Shown here: positions 37,298-48,800 of the stretch, piece after piece
Numbering within the stretch: position 1 is the stretch's first letter
How the letters are laid out: the number at the start of each line of letters is the position of its first letter
NCBI GenBank assembly: GCA_914767715.1
Contig: OU612071.1
Coordinates: forward strand, 1,860,001-1,924,000
Length of the DNA: 64,000 nucleotides
Direction: 5' to 3'
Source: Membranipora membranacea
Lineage: Eukaryota; Bryozoa; Gymnolaemata; Cheilostomatida; Membraniporidae
Notes under the pieces: generated by a model
The model's database searches: none
Seen by the model: the letters and a program-made list of their open reading frames with translations, nothing else
Told to the model about the DNA's origin: nothing
Position numbers and translations under genes: made by a program

Positions 37298-38392
37298 ATT
37301 ACACATATTACACATAGAGAGTTGAGACTGATATCCCTTAACAATTTCTTACATGAAGGGGAGGGGGAGATACTTGGAGGTGTGGAAGGTTTTTTGCTTT
37401 GTCAAGGTAAACTGAAAATCTTAACTGAATAACTTTATATCGCTGATCCTTCCCTCTTGACCAAGTTTCTGGTTTTTTTGTGTCGGCGAGAGTTGCCCAT
37501 TTGTTCCTGGAGAGAAATTTTAGATTGTGAAATTACAACTTATTCCATCTTTGGTCTTGCCGAAATCATGGACAATGAATGCACATAATTTCAGGCACAA
37601 ATTGTCAAGACTCTATTTTTGGCCATGTTCATTTTTAGAATGTGCACTTGATGGTAGGGGTTCATGTCAATAACTCTGTACAATGCCCAATGTTTGGTGA
37701 CACATTGGCAGACAATGGATGGCTTTACATTCAATTTTTAATTCTTTATGTTTGTCTCATTGACCAAAAATTAAGGTCGCAGTTGATGACGTAGTAATTG
37801 TTTTATTTTAATTTTGATTGCAAGATTGTTCTCATTCTTGCGTTTTGAAGCATAGTTTAGGAATCGATCGCGATGTGATATGAAAACTTGTGAGTGTAGT
37901 GAAAAGAGCATGCCACTCTTATCAAATATTTTCTTTGAAAGTCAATGAAAGTTAAATGTTGATAGTTTTCACGCTCATTTATTACCGATGGATTTCAGTC
38001 ACCCTCAAGGCACACTAAGACAATGGCAGTTACAGTTTAAATATATTATCCAAACACATCATAAAATTGTGAGTGGCAGATCAGTACACTAGCAAAATAA
38101 TTTAGGGGTCATCCGTCAGAGAAAAAAAGAGTGAGGGAGGTCTGGTTCAAATTACATCCTACTATTTTAGGGCCTACTTATGTGGAAATGACCGTACTGT
38201 GTGGACCACCATATGTTTCCTACAGAGTGTTTCAGTATCTACCTTAGACTGAATAAGGAGCCATAATTTGGCATTGAGGCAGCCCATTCAATTTCAATAG
38301 AATTTTCGGTCAGAAAATTGCAAATCTTTCAGCATTTTTCCACAATAAATACGATGCCATGTGTTTGCAAAACTCAATTTCAAACTAAGATG

Positions 38393-38415
38393 GCGACGAC
38401 AAGCGAGAATCTGAG
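38393..38415 (+). other. Speculative coding first exon
   Basis: ATGGCGACGACAAGCGAGAA, preceded by 'aag' (good start context), runs nine codons (MATTSENLR) into a consensus donor GTAAAT. GC-rich codons stand out from the AT-rich surroundings. The next exon is not identified, and the retroelement cluster downstream makes a host gene here uncertain. Confidence 0.2.
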
Positions 38416-38629
38416 GTAAATCCGGTAATTTATCAACAAACAGATACTTTGAATATGTTAGATATTATGCAGTGTCATAACATCCATTTGTTTGCAGCAG
38501 CTTTGGTTCATATCATTATCAAGTGACATAGACACAGCGATTCCATAAGTAAAAACCATGGGATAGTTCCACCAGTACAACAAAATATGTATTGCTCATA
38601 AGACTTCTAAAGTATGACCTTCTAATTCA

Positions 38630-39488
38630 ACACTGATATCCAATGCAATAATATTGGTACAGCTATGAAGAAAGGGAGCAGCGTCTAATGTTCACTAAGA
38701 AAGACAAATTCCAATACCTTATTTCCTGTATAAATAGCTAATTTTGGAATAGAGAATCGAGACAATCAACCCACTATGGTTCCAAATTTCCTGGTGATAA
38801 ATCCAAACCTGACAGCTTACTGCATCAAACAAGCCTCAGACGATCATGATCATGTTTTGAGAAGGGCCATACTCGACCAAAAGGATGGCGCAAATTTAGA
38901 TCATATCACTCACCTCCGCCAGGTACTTTGTCAGGTGTCTAACAAAAATGTTTATCCTTCTGGCTTTCCGTCAAAATGTGCCGCAACCAACTGGATGCAA
39001 AATCTATCCGGTAACAATTGCAAAAGTTTTTAAAGACAAATCAAAACCTATTCTAGCCTATGGTAAATAAAAATAACTATTATTAAGTTTTGGGAATAAT
39101 TTGTCTTGACATGATGTCATTATGTGGGGTTGATGCTCGAGCTTATTTTTTTAAACACAGATTTGTATTTGTTGCGCAACATGCATGATATAATAACAAT
39201 ACCGGCCTATCATAGCTATTTTAATTGATCATGCTACAGTAGGATTTCAATAAAATGCTCTATAATTACATTAAACCGTATTGGTATCAGAGCTGATTGT
39301 AGGTTTACTTTAGATTTTTATAGTACCAATGACTACGCTAAATACAGACTATACAGTAGCTCATAACGCTGTGCCATTTTAATACTGAGCTGAGTAAAGG
39401 CCATCGCTACTTTTCCGCCGTGCATTATTAACAGCGTCGTCAAACCTAAACATCGATAGCTACAGCTATAGGTAACATCACAGAGTAA
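38630..39488. repeat. ~1.5 kb dispersed repeat, copy A left part
   Basis: Closely similar to 61355-62602. It lacks the ~360 bp corresponding to 61795-62157. It is cut at 39488 by the Harbinger insertion and continues at 55217-55440. An open frame (38776-39033, HVLRRAILDQKDGANLDHITHLRQVL...) is also open in the other copy (61584-61844), but the differences include many replacements, so coding is doubtful. Confidence 0.8.
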
Positions 39489-39810
39489 AGGTGTAGCTCC
39501 ACAGGCCTACGTTATGTCTGTAACAGCTAACCGACGCTACGAATGACGTCATAGGTCGACGTTGGTTATCCTATATTGCATCGGTATAGACACACCAGCA
39601 TGTTGGTCTTTGTGCCAACGCTTCATTGCCTACGCTTCATTGATTGGTCAATACAATCACACCCCTCCTTTCTGATTGGCTCTCATATTCTATAACAATT
39701 CATATTCATCTCTTTCTCAATCATTCACACATTTTTCATTCCACAAACACAGATCACACTCAGACTAAACACAGAGCTCTCTCTCTCTCTCACTTGACAC
39801 ACACACTCAG

Positions 39811-42800
39811 ACAGCTCATACTTCTGGTTAAGGAAAATCCCCCCATTTATGATAAGAAGGACCATAGGTATAAAGAAAGAGGACCAGGCGGAGTAGTATC
39901 TAACATCTGGGAGGCTATTTACCAGCAGCTCAGACTTTCCTACCCAACCTTTGTGACAGTGTCGCATTTACAGCAGCAAACAGGATAATTTCTATATCAA
40001 CTTCAGACGCAATAAGAGCATCCAATATTATAGCTAGCATCATCATCAGTACACTCAACCTCGACTCGAGGACACGCAGTTACCAGCTAGTGCATATCAC
40101 CTCGAATCAGGGACAGGCAAATATATGCAAATCTAAATTCTATTCTTAATACCAGTGCCACCCTAACGCCAGAACCGTGACAATCATGACAATGCAGTAA
40201 AGGTGGCACCAACGGAGACAATTCAGAATTAGCATGATGTCTAACTTACACCAACCAACACTTGGGGCGATCAACCCTGGATCAACCCACTCTTGCGGCC
40301 GATCAACCCTCTTTTTGTGGTAATTGAAAATTGTGTTTAAATCTTGTTTTTTTGCTTATTGACGTCAGCAGTTTTTTAATGTGTCTGGAACCATGCTATA
40401 TAAGAGCATGGTTCACCAATGGAAAGCATGAATTGATTTGAATGAATTGATATGATTTGATTTGTTTGGCGACCCTCTGGTCGTCAAGCAGCGCTCTTTG
40501 TTTGCAACTTCATTTGGAGACAGGTCAGTTTTTTTAAACATGAAAGTTCTATGAGTTATTATTATAATATTTTCATTTATTGTACGTTAGTGATATTCAT
40601 AGGGAAATAGAACTTGCCTTATTATTTAATAATGGCACAGTATAACATTTGGTTGGATTATCTATACCATCATCTAATTGAGTTAAATGAATTAAAGCCA
40701 GCATGCATGGCATCATTAACTAGAGAGCATGACTTGTAGAAATAAGACGTGCATGATTAAGTTGAATTGCGTTTAATGTTAAACTTGATAAGAGTTAAAA
40801 GGCATGCTCTTGAGTCAAGTGTTTGATCGAATCAAATGATATCCCATATAAATAAGTCAGTGTCACATAGTGAGCATCATCATACCGAGCTCGTGAGCAC
40901 AGATCTCAGTAGCGGAGAGTTAATGTGGTGACTCCATAACCCGGAATCCCACAATTGGTGCTCGCCGAGTGAGGAGAGATCTCACGACCTCTAGACTATT
41001 GTTTCTGTTTATTTAACCCCTTACTTTATCTAGCTCTTTACTTTATTGAGATCGTAAGTAGACATCATGAGTTTCATCTCCGTCGGTATATCTCCCAAAT
41101 CTACAAGTAAAGAAATGTAAACAATCTTTCACCAGTATTCAGTGACAGCAATTCATTCCTGCATCGGAGACAAGCGTGATTAAAAATATATCCAAGCAAA
41201 GATGCCAATCATTTATGGATTAACTTTGAACGATGGTGTCAAGTACTCCATGGTATCGCAGAGTAAGGATATATCCTTACACTGTGATGGTATACAAAAA
41301 CTGTACATCATTGTAGTGATAATTAAACCATGATTTATGGGCTTTGTAACTCACGCTATGTTATTTTTTATATTACAGGTTCACAACCAGCCGGATTATG
41401 AATTGCATAAAAATTATCTTCCTCTTATCACAAGAAAACCACAGTAAGTCATGGAACCATCTCATTTTAATTAGGGGTAAGAGTTGCAGTTCGAGGGTGT
41501 ACCTAGGAAATTATCAAATCCACAAGTGAGTAGGAGGAAAGTTGGTAGACTTTGATGCAATAAAATTGATTTTAAATCTTGAAATTATTGGAAAAAATTT
41601 CTTTTGTTATTATTTGGAATTCTCATAATCATTTAAGGACCTGAGGCTGTTGAGCTGAGGATTTGAGACTGCCTGCTCGTAGTCAGTGATGCCTAGTTTT
41701 GAGGTATCGACCGAGACAGACGGCCCCGACTACCAGAAAACTTCAGACCCAGGCAAAAGATTATGAGAAAAAATCAGTAGAAGAAATTATGTGAAAGATT
41801 ATGTGAGAATATTATTAGAAGAAATTATGATGAGAAATTATGAGGAAAATTATGATGAAAATTATGAGGAAATTATGTGAAGAAATTATGAGGAGATTTG
41901 GCCAGGATCCAGTGCTGGTGACTACTCTTTTGGAATGGATTGGACGTCCATGAATGTGGAGGCAGTCATTTATTGTCTATTAAAAGTGCACAAATTGATA
42001 TTCAGCTTGATGGTTTCCGAAGCCTTTATATCTGTTCCATCAGAGGAGTCATCACCCGTGAAATTTATGTGTTAAATGATGTGTTTAGAAAAATTATAAT
42101 GTTGGGTTAATGTTGAGTTATTTAGTTGTTCATGATTTCGAGGAGTATTTCAGTCTGAAAGTTGATAAATGCATCTGGCTTTCCTTGTTTGAGAAAATCT
42201 GATATTTGGCCTGTTATTAAAAGAAGCCTCAAAGTTATTTGTGTGCCTGGGAGACAAGCTTTTAAAACATTTGCGTTAGGTAAGAATGATTAATGTCACC
42301 ACAGTATGCTTGACAATAAATGCGAGCTAAGCTTAGTCTATTGCGCTTAGTGCTTAGTATATTGCGTTAACAGTGTCTGACCCAGAATTTGTATTCGTGG
42401 TAGCATGGCCTCAAAAGTACTCATGGTTGCCTTTTACACGCAAGGGTAAATAATTTGACAGATAAGATGTGTATACAATGTGATTCCGATTGGCATTTAG
42501 TAATAGATCTTTTGAGAATTATTTATTGGGGTAATGTGATTTAGCTGAAGGTTAACTATAAGTGAGGTGGGTAGCAGTGAGTAAAAATTGATGAACATCT
42601 AACTGTGTGGCAAAAAATTTAACATTTCATGGAAAATCCAATCTAAATTACTATATTTTCAGTAGCTGACATGTAGAATTTCAAGTGCAATTTGCACTAA
42701 AGATAAGATGGGCTCTGCCTATCAATGACTTAAGGCATTTTCCCCTTGGCACAGTATAGATAACTGAGTCAGTCATGAGATTCTGGGTACCAACATAAAT

Positions 42801-45800
42801 TGAGATTTGCAAACTAGATACGAGTGTTGCTGGAATTAGAGGTTGCCTACATCTAACATCAGGGTGGGTCTATATGAAAAATAGACCCAAAAATTAAGAC
42901 TTAGTTTTATTATGGTTGAAACCTCAACTTGCTTGGATCACCACCAACGGAGATAACTGGTAAAAGAAAATTCAGAGACTTACCGGCGATTGGTAATCAG
43001 TACGAGGTAGCATCTTAATGTCAAGGCTTTGTTTTTACCACTGCTTGTTCATATCTGAGGGCCTCAATATCTCATGACTACAAATAAAAGAAGTTTCAAT
43101 ATTTTCAAGGGCTTGAGTTGGTACATCCTCGAGCTACATATTTAGAGATGGTTTCGGACTTTCTGTGCTTATAATGAACAAATTAATAATGTAAGGTATA
43201 TATTCAATGGGAAGTCAATTGGTTGTCTACGACGTCCCTAAGTAATGATATCTGCTAGTTGATAGCCTGTGGGTCCACAGGACACTATATTATGTATACT
43301 TTTTGGTTAAACAGAACTTGGTTTTACTAGTTTTATTCACTTTGATATGTAAGTTAGTCTGAGGATTGAAGTCCTTGTCATGTTGTGACTACCACGACAG
43401 CCATATATTGCAATAAAAGGACTCACAAAAGAAAGGTATTTTAAATTGAACAACTCTACTAAAACATAAGACAACTCAAAATTGCCCATTTTTCCTTTTA
43501 AGATAACTTATTGATGCTAGAGCTGAAACTATAGGCAAGTTATGGAATCCCAGTTTTGCTGAAGGTTTAGGCACAGGATTAGTGGTAATCCCCAGGATAC
43601 TTGACTTTTTACCAACACGGTCCTAGACCTTAACTTGAAAACTTTTATAAAGACTAAGACAAGAAACCATCTTTTACCGCTAGCCAGAGATAAATTGTCA
43701 AATCAAGGATGGGTTTCTCAGCCCATCGTTGTAATTTGTGATCGTATTGAAGTAGATGACAGCAGTTTTAATAATAGGATAAGGACAGGACAATTGAAAT
43801 GGTCATTATTAACTTACCTTGGGTTTCTGTAGTTGTAGTAGCGAGGCATTAACTGACCACTCACCGGGATGCGGGGTGTTTTGACAGCCTAAAACAAGAT
43901 TGGTTTATAGTGATTTGAATGAATAGTACTGAAATGTGGGTGCCTCACCATGCCTAATCACCCTCATACTGGGAAATCTAGTATGATGGATAGGGTTTCC
44001 CATTTACTAGATGACTGGGCCTAAGTCACAAGCGACTATGGTATAACATAGTGCATTATAAAAGTGAGCCTATCCAACTCAATCAGGGGATAAGGAAAAT
44101 GGGAGGGGACACCTGCCTTGGTTGGTTATTGATTCCAATCCATACTTTAATATCAATTGACATGATTAACATCATGCAGCAATCACAATAATACTTGATT
44201 TTGTGAAGGTCGGATTAACATGTGCTGCAATTATGGGGTTGGTCCTATCTGCTTCTCTACTGTAAGTACAATGTCACCATGGGAAGGTTACTAATTATCA
44301 GACTGCCCTTGATCTTAACAACATGATTGAAAATGATTTGAATGCTGGTAACAACTTTAGTGCTAACTGTAACTAACTATATTCACCACTATATGCTCTG
44401 CTAGTACTTGCTGTCACCTCTTTGGGATGATCTAGTATGTGTTAACTTTAAACTTACTCATTATGGATGGGGAGGCTCAATCAGAATATCCAAATCCAAA
44501 ACCAGTGTCTGGACTGGGAATAACTACTCCTTGTCAGTTTCAGCTCCAAAGAAAAAGAGTTTGCAGTCTTGCTGTTGTGTTGGCAAACACCCATTTCCTG
44601 TTTTAACTTTTAGAGATTCCATTTTCCTTTTTTGGGTTCAATTGAATTGAGAGTTGTCTTGTGTTTAAAAAAGAGGACACAATATGTAAATTTTTGAAAG
44701 GTGGTAAGTAAATTTTATATTGTATTACAAGGAGTTTTACTCCTTGGTGTGTATATCTAGAAAAAAATGATTAAATTGAATACAGTTATAATATTATGAA
44801 GTGAGTGTAAGGTAATTTATCATTGAGAGAAACAGAACTTGGTGAAATTTTTGAGAAAAAGCTGACCCCTGCATTGTAACCCGTGTGTCTTTTCTGGTGT
44901 CACCTTTTGCAATGAATTGCATCTGGTGACACAATTATAGTTTCAGGTGACAAAATTTTGACAAAAGCAGGTCAATTTAGACTCGCAATAGGGCAGAGAT
45001 TGAGCAGGAAGTGAGCAGGACAATACTTAACAAGGCTTATGGTTAGAGCAAGTGAGAGGATTTTATAGGAGCTGCTGGCACACCTTAAGCTGTACTGTAC
45101 AACCTAGAGATGTGGGATTCAATGGTTAGGATGGACAACCAGGAAAACAAGGTGGACATGACAACCTAGAGATGTGGAATTCAATGGTTAGGATGGACAA
45201 CCAGGAACACAAGGTGGACATGACAACCTAGAGATGTGTAATTCAATGGTTAGGATGGACAACCAGGAACACAAGGTGGACATGACAACCTAGAGATGTG
45301 TAATTCAATGGTTAGGATGGACAACCAGGAACACAAGGTGGACAAGATGACCTGGAGCAGCTGGAAACCAACAAGCAGGGAGCAGAGTCAGTGGAGCGTC
45401 AGATGCACCAGACCAATTTGGAGCGTCAGGCAAGCAGAAACAAAGGATAAAGAACACTGGGAGAGGTTGGCGACCTCCAGTACCCAGGCTAGCCATAATG
45501 TTACGTGACTACAGGAAGCAGATGACTTGTCAGATCATGTGACATGTCACGGCGATCAAGGACGATCATAGCCAGGGAATGCAGATGTTGCATCAATAGC
45601 AGGGAGCGGATAACATGTCATAACAATCGAGGACGATTGCAACTAAGGGAATGCAGATGTCGCATCAATAGCAGGGAGCGGATAACATGCCATAACAATG
45701 CATAACAATAACAATAACATAGCATATGTCGCATCCACACATCAGATCATAGGATGGTCATAACAATCGAGGACGATTGCAACCAGGGGGGTGCATATGT

Positions 45801-48800
45801 CGCATTTACAGCAGCAAACAGCCTATCATTGGGTGCATCTGTTTTGATCAATTAAAATTAGCAAAGCCCCAATCACAGTTCACAGTGTCTAGGCTTGATA
45901 GGAGTCTCTTCAAACAGAAAATCGATGACCAGAAGTGCTGGTTAAACGAACTTGAATGTAATGATCCAGATACAGCTTTTGCATTATTTACAAACACTTT
46001 TAAAGAAAAGCTATCTGAGGCAACAACAATCAAAACTGGAAAGAAAATTAAAAAGCTGCAATTTAGAAAGCCCTGGATGACTAATAAAATTCACAAACTG
46101 ATGGAGGAACGCTTAAAATCTTATAAGCAAACGCAAGAAGAGCCATTTAACAAGGTGGCTCTGGATAAATATATGAAGTTTCGTAATTCTGTGACAATGG
46201 CAATCAAAAGTGCTAAAAAGGAGTTCTTTAAATCTGAATTTGAAAATTGTAAATTCAACCAAAATGAAAAATGGAATTTTATAAATAGAATGTTACATAG
46301 GGATTCGAAAGCAAATACCCCACCACAGTACATAGAATCTCAGGGCACAAAAATTACTTCGATTCAAGAAATTTCTGAAGCTTTTAATACTCATTTTGCT
46401 AGTGTGGGGAAAGCTTTAGCAGGCGATCTCCCAACTCCAACAATCAGCTATAGCTCATATTTAATAAATGACAATAATTTGCCAGCATTTGACTTTTTAG
46501 AGATTTCTAATGAGATAACTGAGTCTGTAATCAACTGTTCATCGGAAAGGAAAGCTACGGGCTATGAAGGAATACCCATCAGCCTTATAAAAGAAAATAA
46601 AACCACACTTTCACCGATCTTAACCCACATGATTAACTTAATAGTGCGTACCTCGAAATTCCCGGATACCCAAAAGATTGCCCGTGTAACACCACTTCAC
46701 AAAAAGGGATCTAAGTCAGACCCTAATAACTATAGGCCGATTTCAATTTTAACAGCATTATCCAAACTTGTAGAAAAGACTTTAGCATCACAGCTGCGTT
46801 TCCACTTTGAAAATAACAATATTTTTAGCGACAGTCAGTTTGGTTTCCGGGAAAACCGCAACACTTCATTAGCTATTTCACGCTTAATGGAGAAACTCTA
46901 TAAGAATTTTAACAATAGTGACATAACCCAAGGAATATTTCTAGATTTTAGTAAAGCTTTTGACACCATAGACCATGAAAGTTTAATCGCAAAACTACCT
47001 TACTATAATTTCACCCCTGATGCTTGTAATCTTGTAAAAACATATTTATCCGAGAGGCACCCGTATGTGAAGCTGGATTCGCACAGTTCATCATGGCTGC
47101 CGATTAAAATTGGGGTACCTCAAGGCTCAGTTCTAGGCCCTATCTTATTTCTTATATTTATTAATGATCTTATAAAAGCAGCTCCTGACCTTGAATATAT
47201 TTTATTTGCAGATGACACAAACATTTTTTCAACAGATTCCCATTTAGTGCAAGAAAATCTGCACAAAGTAGAAACTTGGTGTATTGCAAACAAGCTCATT
47301 TTGAATTACTCTAAAACTTTCCAGGTCATTTTTAAAGCTCCAAATAAACTGATTAAAACTTCGGAAAACTACATTTTAAATATGGGTGGAAACCAGCTTG
47401 ATAATAAATTAAATACAAAATTCTTAGGGATTGAGCTTGACAGTAACATAACTTTTAAACCTCATATTGTACAAATTTGTAAAAAGCTCAATTTTATACT
47501 GTTGCTCATGCGTTCCATAAGACCATATTTAGATATTCCAATGATGATAAATTTATACTACACATTTTTTTACCCACACTTAATTTACGGCATCGAGTTC
47601 TGGGGCCATGCAGCTGAATGCGAGATAAACCAAATTTTACTTTTACAAAAATCAGCACTCCGTGTCATTTTAAAAATTCATCCACGAGGCCATGTAACTT
47701 CATTCTTTGAGCACCTTAAAATTATGCCGGTGCAAATGCTATTTAAATATCGCTTTTTAATATTATATTCAAAAACAATTGCAAATTGTGAGATCTGTGT
47801 GAGCTCACCAAATGTTAGTTTCACAAGAAGTAAACTTGGAGTTGTCCCTCAAAGAGCCAACAACTGCAGGGGGGCAAGGTCCCTGTTGACGACAGGTGTA
47901 AACCTGCTCAACAGGTACCTTCCTGGTGAACGGGTTTGTGAGCCCCTTGGTCTGCGTGGTCGGCTGACCAGGGCCCTGTGGGGGTGTGGTGCATAGTCAG
48001 CAGGCGCGGCGGGCGGGGTTCCTTGGGCTGTCTTCGGCCACATAGTTCTTGGTCATACTGTTAATCGGGCGGTCGCCATTCTAGTCTCTGACTACCTGAT
48101 CGCTCCGCTGTCATCATTTTTTTTTTTAGAAGATCCTTTTATTACAAATAAACACAAACAGAAACCGGAAAAAAAAAAAAAATTTCTATATCAACATCAG
48201 ACGCAATAAGAACATCCAATATTATAGCTAGCATCATCATCAGTACACTCAACCTCGACTCGAGGACACGCAGTTACCAGCTAGTGCATATCACCTCGAA
48301 TCAGGGACAGGCAAATATATGCAAATCTAAATTCTATTCTTAATACCGGTGCCACCCTAACGCCAGAAGCGTGACAACCATGACAATGCAGTAAAGGTGG
48401 CACCAACTGAGACAATTCAGAATTAGCATGATGTCTAACTTACACCAACCAACACTTGCGGCCGATCAACCCTGGATCAACCCACTCTTGCGGCCGATCA
48501 ACCCTCTTTTTGTGGTAATTGAAAATTGTGTTTAAATCTTGTTTTTTTGCTTATTGGCGTCAGCAGTTTTTTAATGTGTCTGGAACCATGCTATATAAGA
48601 GCATGGTTCACCAATGGAAAGCATGAATTGATTTGAATGAATTGATATGGTTTGATTTGTTTGGCGACCCTCTGGTCGTCAAGCACCGCTCTTTGTTTGC
48701 AACTTCATTTGGAGACAGGTCAGTTTTTTTAAACATGAAAGTTCTATGAGTTATTATTATAATATTTTCATTTATTGTACGTTAGTGATATTTATAGGGA

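Larger units (their letters stand above)
36241..38629. other. Non-coding stretch
   Basis: Contains the perfect palindrome at 37204-37297 and a speculative coding first exon at 38393-38415, listed separately. No other feature supported. Confidence 0.4.
40954..45797. other. Non-coding interior of the LTR element
   Basis: 4.8 kb with no gene. It starts with the primer-site-like TTGGTGCTCGCCGAG. At 41258-41290 it contains a copy of the short palindrome GAGTAAGGATATATCCTTAC. Near 41755-41895 it has a degenerate purine-rich tandem repeat built on 'gaagaaattatga'. It ends with two tandem arrays (45099-45346 and 45548-45797). Confidence 0.75.

Noticed and set aside
39644-39810. MADF protein start at the beginning of the open frame
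   Set aside because: The first codon there is TTG and no in-frame ATG exists before the MADF domain; an upstream exon joined at a probable acceptor (39810) is more likely.
45099-45797. CRISPR-like array
   Set aside because: Units are contiguous without unique spacers and sit inside a eukaryotic retroelement.
45777-45821. Native start of the reverse transcriptase at ATG 45777
   Set aside because: These 45 bases belong to the LTR element (purine tract and first 24 bp of the 3' LTR), as shown by the identical start of the 5' LTR at 39960.
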